A DNA stretch of 64,000 nucleotides. Origin: Dehalococcoidia bacterium. GTDB lineage: Bacteria > Chloroflexota > Dehalococcoidia > SM23-28-2 > RBG-16-64-32. Each line of letters opens with the position of its first letter. Position 1 is the stretch's first letter. The stretch spans positions 49,366 through 113,365 of the forward strand of contig JAUSFE010000125.1 in assembly GCA_030649945.1 (NCBI GenBank), in the 5' to 3' direction. A model generated the notes under the pieces. It was not told the DNA's origin. It made no database searches and saw only the letters and a program-made list of their open reading frames with translations. Both the position numbers and the translations under genes were made by a program. Positions 45,651 through 56,561 of the stretch are shown one piece after another.

Positions 45651-46958
45651 ATGAAGCGCGCAAACACAGCACCGCCGGTCGACTATCCCACGGCTCCGGT
45701 TTCAGTCGAAGACACGGGCCTGGACCTGGGGCTGCTGGCTGACCTCACTCTTAAGTCCCTTTACTTCGCGGGCAATATCGCGGGCGATGTCCTCAGCGAC
45801 CGTCTGGCCCTGCCGGTGCCAGTGATGACCGAAATCCTCGCCTTCCTCCGCCGGGAGCGTCTCTGCGAGGTCACCGGCGGCGGCGGGCTGTCCGTCGCGG
45901 GGCTGAACTACACCTTGACAGCGGCTGGGTTGGAAAGAGCATCCGCCGCCATGTCGCTCAACGGATATGCCGGAGCGGCGCCGGTGCCGCTGGACACATA
46001 CTTCGAGTACGTCCGCCGCCAGTCCGTGCAGAACGTCGTGCTGGACCGAGAGACGATCGAGTCCGCCCTGTCCGACCTCGTACTGGACCAGACGACGATC
46101 GACCTCATAGGGCAGGCCATCAGCTCCAAGCGCGCGGTCCTGCTCTACGGCGGCTCCGGGAACGGCAAGTCCACGGCCGCGGACTGCCTCAGAAACGCCA
46201 TTACGGGAACCATCCTCATTCCCTATGCAGTCGAAGTGATGCACCAGATCATCCAGGTGTTCGATCCGAGCACCCATGAGGTGGTCGAGGGCTCCGGGCA
46301 GCGCGCGGGAGGCCCGATGTCCGACAGGCGGTGGGTCCTGATCAAGCGCCCGCTCGTGTTTGCCGCGGGGGAGCTGGCCGCAAGCCATCTCGAATTGATC
46401 CTCGACGACGTGCACAAGACATACGAAGCGCCGATCCAGATGAAAGCCAATGGCGGCCTGCTGGTCATCGACGACTTCGGGCGGCAGCACCTGGACGCGG
46501 CCTACTTACTCAACCGTTGGATCGTCCCCCTTGAGAAGGGAGTCGACAACCTTTCTCTGCAGAACGGCGCGAGGTTCCAGGCGCCTTTTGACGTGATCCC
46601 AATCTTCGTCTCGAACCGGCCCCCGAGCGAGCTTGCGGACGAAGCGTTCCTGCGCCGTATCCGCTACAAGGTGGAGATTCCGCCCCCTAATCCGGACCTC
46701 TTCCTCGAAATACTGAGGCGAGAATGTGAACGCAACGAAGTGACATACGACGAGGCGGCGGCCCATTACCTGGTGGACCAGCACTTTACGAGACTTCGCC
46801 GTCGGATGCGAGGCTGCCATCCGCGTGACCTTATCGAAGCGATCGCGGCCGCCGCGGCCTACCGAGGTACAGACCGGGCGCTCACAGAGGCCACCATCGA
46901 TGAGGCCTGCGCTATCTACTTCGGCCTGGGCGCTGAGACTGTCGGCGCCCTGGACTAG
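45651..46958 (+). CDS. AAA/P-loop ATPase
   Basis: AVLLYGGSGNGKSTAADCLRNAI (Walker A), GGLLVIDDFGRQHLDAAYLLNRWIVPLE (Walker B), RIRYKVEIPPPNPDLFLEIL. Confidence 0.82.
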   Translation: MKRANTAPPVDYPTAPVSVEDTGLDLGLLADLTLKSLYFAGNIAGDVLSDRLALPVPVMTEILAFLRRERLCEVTGGGGLSVAGLNYTLTAAGLERASAAMSLNGYAGAAPVPLDTYFEYVRRQSVQNVVLDRETIESALSDLVLDQTTIDLIGQAISSKRAVLLYGGSGNGKSTAADCLRNAITGTILIPYAVEVMHQIIQVFDPSTHEVVEGSGQRAGGPMSDRRWVLIKRPLVFAAGELAASHLELILDDVHKTYEAPIQMKANGGLLVIDDFGRQHLDAAYLLNRWIVPLEKGVDNLSLQNGARFQAPFDVIPIFVSNRPPSELADEAFLRRIRYKVEIPPPNPDLFLEILRRECERNEVTYDEAAAHYLVDQHFTRLRRRMRGCHPRDLIEAIAAAAAYRGTDRALTEATIDEACAIYFGLGAETVGALD

Positions 46959-47140
46959 CGGCGTCAAGCGTCCCTGGCCGCCTCCGCCAGTTCGTGATAG
47001 AAGCTGAGCCTGCGGAACATCGTGGGCTGCACGGCTGGATCGCGGACGTGACCCAGGCATATTGGTCAGGAGCCGCGATTAGTCAACCGCCCGACTCTCA
47101 CCACTGCACAAACATGGAGACACAGGTTCTCCACTGACGA

Positions 47141-48481
47141 CTACTCCCGCCACCTCACCTCGAAGACGCGCACCGGCTCCTCGAACCCCTTCATCACGTG
47201 CTCACCCAGCTCCGCGAACAGGAAGCCCTTGCCCGCGCACAGCTCCCGTACCGCCAGCGACGCCAGGATCTCCCCGCCCTCCGCTTTCGCCGCGATGCGT
47301 GAAGCGAGGATGACGGTCTCGCCGAACAGATCGCCATCCTCCTCGATCGGCTCCCCGGCGTTAAGGCCGACGCGGATGTGCAACGGCTCGGCCCCGCTCT
47401 CGTTGCGCTCCGCGAACCGCTGCTGGAGGGCCACCGCGCACTCCACGGCCCTGGTGACCGACCCGAACGAGGCCATGAAGCCGTCGCCCATGGTCTTGAC
47501 CTCAGCGCCGCCGTGCGCCGCCAGCGCCTCCCGCGTGATCCTCTCGTGCTCCCGCAGCACCGCGCGCCCCTTCTCGTCGCCCAGGCGGCGCATCATGCTG
47601 GTGTGGTCGACGAGGTCGGTGAAGAGGATGGTGACGAGACCACCGGCCGGTGTCGATGCGGCCTTCACGGGTGCGGGCACTTGCTCGCCCTCCCGCAGGA
47701 ACTCGTCGATAGCGGCCGCAGAGTCCTCCGTGACGACGAAGCGGGCGGCGGCGATGTGCGGCGCGAGCTTCTGCGCGAGCGCCGAGAAGTCGCCGAAGGT
47801 GGTCGATGTGTCGCGAACGACGAGGGTCGGCACGGCCACTGAGCGAAGCAGATCTGTCACGTCGATATCTTCAGCGGCGTCGCGATAGGCCAGGAAGGCT
47901 TTAGGCGACATCCCAGCGCGGAACGCAGCCGCCAGGCGGCGCGCAAATTCGCTGTTGGAGAAGGCCGTGAGGGCATTGGCCAGCGCTAGGGTGTAAAACT
48001 CCCACTGGTCCTCCGCGATATGGCGTAGATCTTTGGCCACGCGCATGGACGGTAGCGCTTCGTAATAGTCGGCGCCGCTGGCGAACGAGTTGACCAGGAT
48101 GAGGTGGGACAGGCGCTCGGGGTGCCGGACGGCATAGGAGATCGCGGCCGGGCCGCCTTGAGTAGAACCGCACAGTGCAAAGCGATCGGCTCCAACGGCG
48201 TCTATCACCGCCTCAAGGTCGCGCAGGCGCCCCTCGATGGAGAAGTCGACGGCACTCCGGTCCGACGCCCCCATTCCGCGTCCGTCATAGCGGACGACGC
48301 GCCATCCCCGTTCCACCACGGCGTCGGCCATTCCCACTGAGAGCGCAAGCCCGGCCGACAAGTACAGGTGTATGTCGCCCCAGGCGCCTGCCGGAAACAC
48401 GATCGGCGGCCCCTCGCCAAACACGGCGTAGGCGATGCTAACCCCGTCGCTGGTCTTGGCGTACTGAATTCGCGGCTTCAT
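47141..48481 (-). CDS. Alpha/beta-hydrolase-like + class III nucleotidyl cyclase fusion, paralog 4
   Basis: MKPRIQYAKTSDGVSIAYAVFGEGPPIVFPAGAWGDIH...; TILFTDLVDHTSMMRRLGDEKGRAVLREHERI...GDGFMASF...DLFGETVILASRI. Confidence 0.9.
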   Translation of the reverse strand: MKPRIQYAKTSDGVSIAYAVFGEGPPIVFPAGAWGDIHLYLSAGLALSVGMADAVVERGWRVVRYDGRGMGASDRSAVDFSIEGRLRDLEAVIDAVGADRFALCGSTQGGPAAISYAVRHPERLSHLILVNSFASGADYYEALPSMRVAKDLRHIAEDQWEFYTLALANALTAFSNSEFARRLAAAFRAGMSPKAFLAYRDAAEDIDVTDLLRSVAVPTLVVRDTSTTFGDFSALAQKLAPHIAAARFVVTEDSAAAIDEFLREGEQVPAPVKAASTPAGGLVTILFTDLVDHTSMMRRLGDEKGRAVLREHERITREALAAHGGAEVKTMGDGFMASFGSVTRAVECAVALQQRFAERNESGAEPLHIRVGLNAGEPIEEDGDLFGETVILASRIAAKAEGGEILASLAVRELCAGKGFLFAELGEHVMKGFEEPVRVFEVRWRE

Positions 48482-48490
48482 GGTGCCGTT

Positions 48491-48496
48491 ATTCTA
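48491..48496 (-). promoter_or_regulatory. -10-like TAGAAT, 9 nt before paralog 4 ATG
   Basis: Minus strand TAGAAT AACGGCACC ATG. Confidence 0.45.
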
Positions 48497-48625
48497 TGCC
48501 GTCGCTGGTGACGTTTCCAGTGTGCGTGGCTCCCCGCCCGGCTTGCGGTCCGCAGAAGGACGCGAATTGCTGCGCCTCCGAGCCACCGAAGGAGAGCTCG
48601 CGACGGCTACCGGACTAGCCTACGC

Positions 48626-48649
48626 TCACCATTGGACGAACATCGGCAT
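48626..48649 (-). repeat. Duplicate of the last 24 nt of dnaN (MPMFVQW-stop)
   Basis: ATGCCGATGTTCGTCCAATGGTGA vs dnaN end ATGCCGATGTTCGTCCAGTGGTGA (51697-51720): 23/24. Confidence 0.8.
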
Positions 48650-48716
48650 GTGCGTTCAGGATGGGCGTAGATAGCGTGGCGGTTTGGCGGCCGAGCTCTT
48701 AGACAACACCGTGGGC

Positions 48717-50843
48717 TCAATCAGCGAACCCAACCCGATGCAAGATTACCCAGACCTCGTCCCCGCTTAGGAACTGCAGGATGGTGCCGTTGCACTGCAA
48801 GTCATACTTCTGAGCTGCGCCGAACAGTTCCCAGCCCAGCCTCTCTGTCTCTGTGGTCGTCTCGTCCACCTCCTCAATAGGGAACCCGTAGTCTCCGAGC
48901 TTCAACCCGTAGGCTTCCCTAACGGACTTCCTGGTTGCCGTACCGACCAGGAAACTTTGCTCAAAGAGGCTGCCATAGAAGATGTAGTCGCCTTTGACCT
49001 CATAGGAGTCGACTCCCCGGGCCTCGGTGGTGAGGGTTTCCTCGTAGTGGGTCTCTGCTTCGTCCCGGCGGACATCGCTATGGCTGCTCACCTCGAAGCC
49101 GTCGTAGACCACCTCCAGCTTCCCGTCGTCCCGGAAGGTGGCGCGGATTTCGCCCCCAATAGAGTCCAGCGTCTGTAGCGCGATGCGGCGGCTGATGGTG
49201 CCCAGGATGCTGTCGTTGTCGACGGCCCACTCACCCTCAAGGCCCCTTGCGCCTATGACGTCGAGCACCTCGGGGACGTCCAGCTCGAATCCGCCATCGG
49301 GCTCAGTGTTGGTGACGACAACCATGGTTGCCGGACCGCAGTCTTTATCGGGCAGCTCCGAGGGGACCTCCTCTGACCATTCGAATACGTCAGGTGGTCG
49401 CGCTGACTCGCGGATCAGCCCCTGCGGTCGGAATTCAAGTGCTGCTTGCTTCGTGCCGCTGACGAAGACTAGGTACCTGGACACCCCGAATGGTCTGATT
49501 GGCACCTTCAGATATGGCGTGGCCTCCCTGTCGATCTCGACAAGTTTGGACGGCCCTTCGTAAGGGATCAGCCCGCCGCCGGTGTCTTGGATCTGCCCAT
49601 CGGTCATCGCCCTCGCGAAATCGTGGTATATCTCATCGATACCCGGGTACGCCGCCAGCGCGGCTTCCTGCTCCGGCCTGCCGCCGAAACCGGGTAGGCT
49701 TCTGACGAGGTCGAAGATGCCGTCGATTCCAACGATGTTCTCCAGGTACTGGAAAAACAGGAAGTTTTCATACGAGCGGTCGAACAAGGTGGTCGTCAGT
49801 TCCTGGAACGCCAAAAACTTTAGCGTGTTCCACTCGAAGTTGACCTTGTCGTAGACGACGTTGCTCAAGTAGTCCGCGAGCCCCTCCTCCCGCCACCGTT
49901 TAGCCTCGTGATCAGCCCGGTTCTGTTCGGTGAACTCCTCCTCCTGGAAGCAGTGGGCCAGTTCGTGGGCAATCGTCTGTTCGAACTCGCCATCCGGCAA
50001 GCCCTGCATCGACGTATATACGGCGACGCCGCAGGGCTTGCCAGCTTCGCTCCACGCCTGCGCAAGAAAGTTTCCTGCCAGCGAAACGGAAAAGACGATG
50101 TTGACGACGGGTGGCATCTTCCCCAGCTTCGCGTAGACCGGCCACGCCGTCTGCGCCGCCGCAACGGCCAGATCGTAGTGTTTTTGCGTCCAGCCCGCCG
50201 CCGGGAGCGACGGCGCGGGGAAGAAGATGCGAATGGGCTCGGGGCCAGCGGAAAATACGGGGTCGTCCAGAGAATAGAACTGGAATTCCAGGCACTGGCT
50301 GACGCCTGGAGGGCTCTGTCCATAGAAGAACAACTTGCAGTTCTCTTCGGATCCCAGGGCGGCACCCGGAGCGAGCCGGCCTAGGAGCGCAGCAGTGGGC
50401 TGACCGAGCCCCGCCATCGCCTCCAGCTGGTCATTGGAGAACACCAGCAGATCCAGCAGGCGGGTGATCTCCGCTTTGGCCTCTTCGTCGGGCCCGGCGT
50501 CCAAGTACTCGTGCGCCATCTGGAGGATGCCGGTGCCCTCAGGCCTAATGAGGTCAGGATGCCGCAGGACGCTCGCCGCATCGAGTTCGCCGACGGCGAG
50601 CTTGAGCGTGGCCACCAGACCTTCGCCCAGCGTCCATTCCCCATCCTCGACCTTGGCCAGGAGATTGTCGACGAAGCTGAGCTCAGATCGATCCGGCGCC
50701 TCTTCTTCAACCTCGGGGGTCACCCCCGGCGTCGTGGTCTCCTGGGCGGGCGGTGGCGACCCGTCGCCACCGCCGCCTCCGCAGGCCGAAAGGAGAACAA
50801 GCCCTGCCACCGCCGCGATGGCCCATCCTACAACTATCTTCAT
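48717..50843 (-). CDS. Lipoprotein with putative gluzincin metallopeptidase domain
   Basis: Lipobox LLSACGGGGG; TIAHELAHCFQEEEF (HExxH) and WREEGLADYLSN downstream. Confidence 0.65.
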   Translation of the reverse strand: MKIVVGWAIAAVAGLVLLSACGGGGGDGSPPPAQETTTPGVTPEVEEEAPDRSELSFVDNLLAKVEDGEWTLGEGLVATLKLAVGELDAASVLRHPDLIRPEGTGILQMAHEYLDAGPDEEAKAEITRLLDLLVFSNDQLEAMAGLGQPTAALLGRLAPGAALGSEENCKLFFYGQSPPGVSQCLEFQFYSLDDPVFSAGPEPIRIFFPAPSLPAAGWTQKHYDLAVAAAQTAWPVYAKLGKMPPVVNIVFSVSLAGNFLAQAWSEAGKPCGVAVYTSMQGLPDGEFEQTIAHELAHCFQEEEFTEQNRADHEAKRWREEGLADYLSNVVYDKVNFEWNTLKFLAFQELTTTLFDRSYENFLFFQYLENIVGIDGIFDLVRSLPGFGGRPEQEAALAAYPGIDEIYHDFARAMTDGQIQDTGGGLIPYEGPSKLVEIDREATPYLKVPIRPFGVSRYLVFVSGTKQAALEFRPQGLIRESARPPDVFEWSEEVPSELPDKDCGPATMVVVTNTEPDGGFELDVPEVLDVIGARGLEGEWAVDNDSILGTISRRIALQTLDSIGGEIRATFRDDGKLEVVYDGFEVSSHSDVRRDEAETHYEETLTTEARGVDSYEVKGDYIFYGSLFEQSFLVGTATRKSVREAYGLKLGDYGFPIEEVDETTTETERLGWELFGAAQKYDLQCNGTILQFLSGDEVWVILHRVGFAD

Positions 50844-51484
50844 GGGATTCGCGCAGCGGCTTTGGTGGCCAGGCCCCTCGCAATCTTCAATTGGTTTGAG
50901 CTGTCTACTTCGGGGAGGTTCAGCACCATGCGGAAGTAGGCATCGCCCTGGCGCACACTCAGGACGCCTAGGGCCCCGGCGAACCAAACGGACTCCTCAC
51001 CAATGCTGGGCACCGGCTCGCCCCCAACGCCTTGCAGCTCGGCGCCTGCTTGGAAATCTCCCTGGGAGCCTGGCTCGATCCGCAGGTAGATTCCCGATTT
51101 GGTATCGTACTGGCAGTACTTGTTTGCAAGGTCTAGAACCCCGGTAACAAACTCGCCCAGCGCCTCGTCTGCCTCGTCCGCCGTCACCAGGGTACAGAGC
51201 TTTACCGCCGCCCTTGGGGACGCCGCGGCCGCCGTCGTGCGCCCCTTGGGCGTAGGCGTGGGCCGTCCGGCTGTCGGCGCTTGAGTGAGGGATCCGCCGG
51301 CGGGCGCCGTGGCCGCCGGCTTCTCCTCTCCGCCGCCCCCGCCGCCGCACGCCGTGAGCGCCGCCAGAGCTGCCAGTGCCAGAGCGGCAACCAGCGCGGG
51401 GGCGACCCGGTTCCGCGCCGGCGGCGAGACGACAGGTATCTGTTGCCGTGCTGCCGGCGAGGGCATTGTGAATGACCCGCCCAT
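50840..51484 (-). CDS. Hypothetical lipoprotein
   Basis: Lipobox LAALTACGGGGGG, low-complexity linker, CTLVTADEADEALGEFVTG; ATGA overlap with the following gene. Confidence 0.65.
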   Translation of the reverse strand: MGGSFTMPSPAARQQIPVVSPPARNRVAPALVAALALAALAALTACGGGGGGEEKPAATAPAGGSLTQAPTAGRPTPTPKGRTTAAAASPRAAVKLCTLVTADEADEALGEFVTGVLDLANKYCQYDTKSGIYLRIEPGSQGDFQAGAELQGVGGEPVPSIGEESVWFAGALGVLSVRQGDAYFRMVLNLPEVDSSNQLKIARGLATKAAARIP

Positions 51485-51696
51485 AGGTACCTCCAGACTT
51501 CCGAAGGCGCGCAGGCCGACGCAGTAGAGGTCAGCTTTCGAAGTGAGATCGGTCGGCCCGCGTTAGAATGATGCCACTCTACGCCCCCTTGGGACGTCTC
51601 GTCAACGGTTCATCTGAGCCGGATGTGCGTTCGCGGTCAGGGGGCATTGTCGGCAGGGGATGGAGACAAGGCTGCCAGCGCTATCCCCGGGCTAGG

Positions 51697-52830
51697 TCAC
51701 CACTGGACGAACATCGGCATCACCACGTGGACGTAGTCGTCCCCGTCCACGGGACGGAGCACGCCGGGGCTGGAGGGCGTCGTCGTCTCCAGCGCGACCT
51801 TCTCAGCGTCGAGCACCTGGAGGACGTCCTGCAGGTAGCGGCTGTTGAAGGCGATCTTGGAGGGCTCGCCTTCCATCTTGACGTCCATCTCGCCGCGGTG
51901 CTCGCCGATCTCCTCGGCGCGGGCGGAGACGGTCATCTTGCCCGGCTGGCTGTCCTCGCCCGGCTCCATCTGCACGCGCACGATACCGGCGCCATCGCGG
52001 GCGAAGATGCCGGCGATGCGCGTCTCCTGGAGGAACTGGCGCATGTCAATGGTGGCCTTCGTCGTGTAGGACTGCGGGATGAGCTGGCTGTAGTTGGGGA
52101 AGGTGCCCTGGATGAGCGTGGCCACAAGCTCCGCGGTCTTCAGGCGGAACAGGACCTGGGAGCGGGCGGCGTTGAACGCCATCTCCACGGGGTCCTCTTC
52201 GTCCGCGATCAGCCGCTCCAGCTCCCGCAGCGCCCGGGCGGGGATGATCACCTCTACGCGCTCCGGGACGTCCTGGGTGAGCGCGAGCTTGTAGACGGCG
52301 AGGCGGAAGCCGTCGGCCGCGGCGAGCGTCAGCTCGCGGCCCTCGGCCAGGGTGTGGATGCCGGTGAGGACGGGGCGGGTGTCGTCGCTGGCGGCGGCGA
52401 ACTGCACCTGGCCGATGGCGCGGCGCAGGGTCTTCGGCTCCAGCTTCAGGGTCAAGCCGTCGCCCACTGAGGGCACGGGCGGGAAGTCCGCGGCGTCCAT
52501 GCCCGCCATCGTCGCCTCGTTGCGGGCGCAGCTGATGTGGAGCTGGTGGCCGCGGGCCGCCACGCTGAGATCAATGCGCTCGTTGGGCAAGGAGGTCACG
52601 AAATCGCCCACCAGGCGGGCGGGGACGGTGATCTCGCCCTCCTCCTCCACCTGCGCGCCGATCCAGCAGGTGATGGCGATCATGAGATCCGTGGCGACGA
52701 GCTTAAGGCGGCCTTCGTCAGTGGCGATGAGCACGTGCGAGGCCTGGGGCAGCGTGCTGCGCACGGGCACCGCGCGGCCGACGACGCCGAGGCCCTTGGC
52801 GAGGTTTTCCTGGAGGGCTGAGACTTTCAT
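51697..52830 (-). CDS. dnaN: DNA polymerase III beta subunit (sliding clamp)
   Basis: MKVSALQENLAKGLGVVGRAVPVRSTLPQASHVLIATDEGRLKLVATDLMIAI, VVMPMFVQW C-terminus. Confidence 0.95.
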   Translation of the reverse strand: MKVSALQENLAKGLGVVGRAVPVRSTLPQASHVLIATDEGRLKLVATDLMIAITCWIGAQVEEEGEITVPARLVGDFVTSLPNERIDLSVAARGHQLHISCARNEATMAGMDAADFPPVPSVGDGLTLKLEPKTLRRAIGQVQFAAASDDTRPVLTGIHTLAEGRELTLAAADGFRLAVYKLALTQDVPERVEVIIPARALRELERLIADEEDPVEMAFNAARSQVLFRLKTAELVATLIQGTFPNYSQLIPQSYTTKATIDMRQFLQETRIAGIFARDGAGIVRVQMEPGEDSQPGKMTVSARAEEIGEHRGEMDVKMEGEPSKIAFNSRYLQDVLQVLDAEKVALETTTPSSPGVLRPVDGDDYVHVVMPMFVQW

Positions 52831-52970
52831 AGTGGTTCACCTACATAAACAAATGAACAATAGGGCGGCAGGTCGCAGAGTAGTATACCGCCTGTCCGGC
52901 GGACTGACAATGGCCCGCGGGCAGGAGGTTGGAGGCGGGAGGCAGGAGGTTGGAGCGGGCCGCTGCACAG

Positions 52971-54288
<1,318 letters not shown>

Positions 54289-54296
<8 letters not shown>

Positions 54297-55074
54297 CGGG
54301 CGGCACCAGGAGGGGGAGGAGTTCGCTGAGGGAGCGGACACGCATGTACGGCGGCGGCACGCGCCGCGGCCGGCGCAAGCCCGCGCGGTTGACCCAGGCC
54401 GCGGTCATGCCCGCCCGGGCCGGGCCCAGGACGTCCGGAATGGGGTTGTCGCCGGCGTAGAGGATGGCGGCCGGCGGCAGGCCCAGGAGCTCCGCCAGGC
54501 GCAGGAAGATCAGGGGATTGGGCTTGATGGCGCCGGCTTGCTCGGAGCTGAGAACGACGTCGAAGTGGAGGCCGTTGCGCGCCAGGCAGGCGTGGAGGAA
54601 GTCGTCGTCCGCGTTCGAGAGGAGGGCGATGCGATAGTGCGGACGGAGGGCCTCTATGACCGGATGGGCTTCGTCGAAGGCCGGGGCCTCGGCCAGCTTC
54701 GCCTTCAGGTAGTTGGCGGCGTCCCAGGCGTCGCCGGGGAGGCGCTGGCGCTTGAAGACGCGCTCGAACTGGATGGCCCAGGCCGCGTCGTAACGGCGGT
54801 AGACCGGGTCGCGGTGGTTCTCAGAGCGCAGGAGGAAGGACGCGCGCAGGAAGCGGCGCCAGAGGTCGGCGGCGTCGGCCTGCAGCCCCTGGCGAGCGCA
54901 GATCTCCGCCATCGTGACGATGAAGTCGGGCTCCGTGAAGTTGATGAGGGTGCCATAGCCATCGAAAGCGACGGCCCGGATGTCCGGGAGGTTGACCGTG
55001 GGGTGGCGCTTCGAACTGGCCGCAGATGCGCGCAGATTGAGCGCAGATTGGCGCAGATGACTGCTGGGGCTCAT
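54289..55074 (-). CDS. HAD-superfamily hydrolase
   Basis: [87 protein letters not shown]; true start uncertain. Confidence 0.88.
55019..55065. repeat. CGCAGAT repeat array (left flank of GxxExxY gene)
   Basis: GCCGCAGATGCGCGCAGATTGAGCGCAGATTGGCGCAGATGA. Confidence 0.8.
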
Positions 55075-55556
55075 CGCTTTGAGCGGATCAGGCGCTTCAC
55101 CTGGACGCGCTGTGCTCCGAAGTTGATCAGTAGACCGACGGTGATGCCCGTTGCCTTCAGGTAGTGCAGAAGCTGAGATTCGTGCACAGGAAGGAGGCCC
55201 TCCGTAGCTTTGATCTCACATAGTACGGAGTTCTCCACCACGAGGTCAGCGTAGTACACGCCGACAGGTTGGTCCTTGTATTCAATCGGCACCGCCCGTT
55301 GAGTTGCTACGGCCATTCCTCGATTTCGTAGCTCCAGGACCAGGGCGGTCTCGTAGACCTTCTCAAGGAAACCGGACCCGAGCTCGCGATGAACTTCGAA
55401 GGCGGCCCCGATGATTTTCTCCGTCACCCCCTTGAGCGGGTATCCGCCATCATCGCGGGCCAGGCCTCCGTCACCTTCCGCCTCATCTGCGATAATCCGC
55501 GCCTCATCTGCGTTCATCTGCGGCTTCGTGTCCATTTGTGAACCATCTGTGTCCAT
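55071..55556 (-). CDS. GxxExxY-family protein
   Basis: LKGVTEKIIGAAFEVHRELGSGFLEKVYETALVLELRNRGMAVATQRAVPIEYKDQPVGVYYADLVVENSVLCEIKATEGLLPVHESQLLHYLKATGITVGLLINFGAQRVQVKRLI. Confidence 0.88.
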   Translation of the reverse strand: MDTDGSQMDTKPQMNADEARIIADEAEGDGGLARDDGGYPLKGVTEKIIGAAFEVHRELGSGFLEKVYETALVLELRNRGMAVATQRAVPIEYKDQPVGVYYADLVVENSVLCEIKATEGLLPVHESQLLHYLKATGITVGLLINFGAQRVQVKRLIRSKR

Positions 55557-55560
55557 CTGT
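55489..55560. repeat. CATCTGCG repeat array, inverted relative to 55019-55065
   Basis: CATCTGCGATAATCCGCGCCTCATCTGCGTTCATCTGCGG...CATCTGTGTCCATCTGTGG. Confidence 0.75.
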
Positions 55561-55563
55561 GGA

Positions 55564-56553
55564 CTAAATCCACCGCGCGGCCTCTTTGGCGTGGTAGGTG
55601 ATGATGATGTCCGCGCCGGCGCGCCTGATGGCGGTGAGCACTTCCAGGGTGACAAGGCGCTCGTCCAGGTAGCCGGCGGCGGCGGCGGCCTTGACCATGG
55701 CGTACTCGCCGCTGACGTTGTAGGCGGCCAGCGGCAGGCTGCAGCGGTCGCGGGCGCGGGCGATGATGTCCAGGTTCGGCAGCGCCGGCTTCACCATCAC
55801 GATGTCCGCGCCCTCCTCGATATCCGCCTCGATCTCGCGCAGCGCCTCGCGGCTGTTCGCGGGGTCCATCTGGTAGCCGCGGCGGTCGCCGAACTGCGGC
55901 GTGGACCCGGCGGCCTCGCGGAACGGACCGTAGAAGGCGGAGGCCTGCTTGGCGGCGTAGGCCATGATGGCCACGTGGCCCAGGCCCGCATCGTCCAGCG
56001 CCGCGCGGATGGCCGCGACGCGGCCGTCCATCATGTCGGACGGGGCGACGATATCGGCGCCGGCCTCGGCGTGCGAGACGGCGGTGCGCGCCAGCAGCGG
56101 CAGGGTGGCGTCGTTATCGACCTCGCCGCCGCTGACGACGCCGCAGTGGCCGTGCGAGGTGTACTCGCAGAGGCAGACGTCGGTGATGACGGCCAGCTGC
56201 GGCGCCGCCTGCTTGAGGGTGCGCACGGCGCGCTGCACGATGCCGTCCGGGTCATACGCTTCGGAGCCGCTCTCGTCCTTGGCCGCGGGCAGGCCGAAGA
56301 GGAGCACCGCCGGGATGCCCAGCGAGCGCAGCTCCTCGGCCTCGCGCGGGAGCTGGTCCAGCGAGAGGTGGTACTGGCCGGGCATGGACGGTATCTCCGC
56401 GCGCACGTTCGCGCCGTGGGTGACGAACAGCGGATACACGAAGTCCTGGGGCGAGAGCCGCGTTTCCCGCATGAGGGCGCGCAGCGCTTCCGAGCGGCGC
56501 AGGCGCCGGAACCGGCGGAAGGCGAGGGGGAATGTGCGTGTGGTGGTGGTCAT
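55564..56553 (-). CDS. hemB: Delta-aminolevulinic acid dehydratase (porphobilinogen synthase)
   Basis: [66 protein letters not shown]. Confidence 0.95.
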   Translation of the reverse strand: MTTTTRTFPLAFRRFRRLRRSEALRALMRETRLSPQDFVYPLFVTHGANVRAEIPSMPGQYHLSLDQLPREAEELRSLGIPAVLLFGLPAAKDESGSEAYDPDGIVQRAVRTLKQAAPQLAVITDVCLCEYTSHGHCGVVSGGEVDNDATLPLLARTAVSHAEAGADIVAPSDMMDGRVAAIRAALDDAGLGHVAIMAYAAKQASAFYGPFREAAGSTPQFGDRRGYQMDPANSREALREIEADIEEGADIVMVKPALPNLDIIARARDRCSLPLAAYNVSGEYAMVKAAAAAGYLDERLVTLEVLTAIRRAGADIIITYHAKEAARWI

Positions 56554-56561
56554 GGCGAGCC

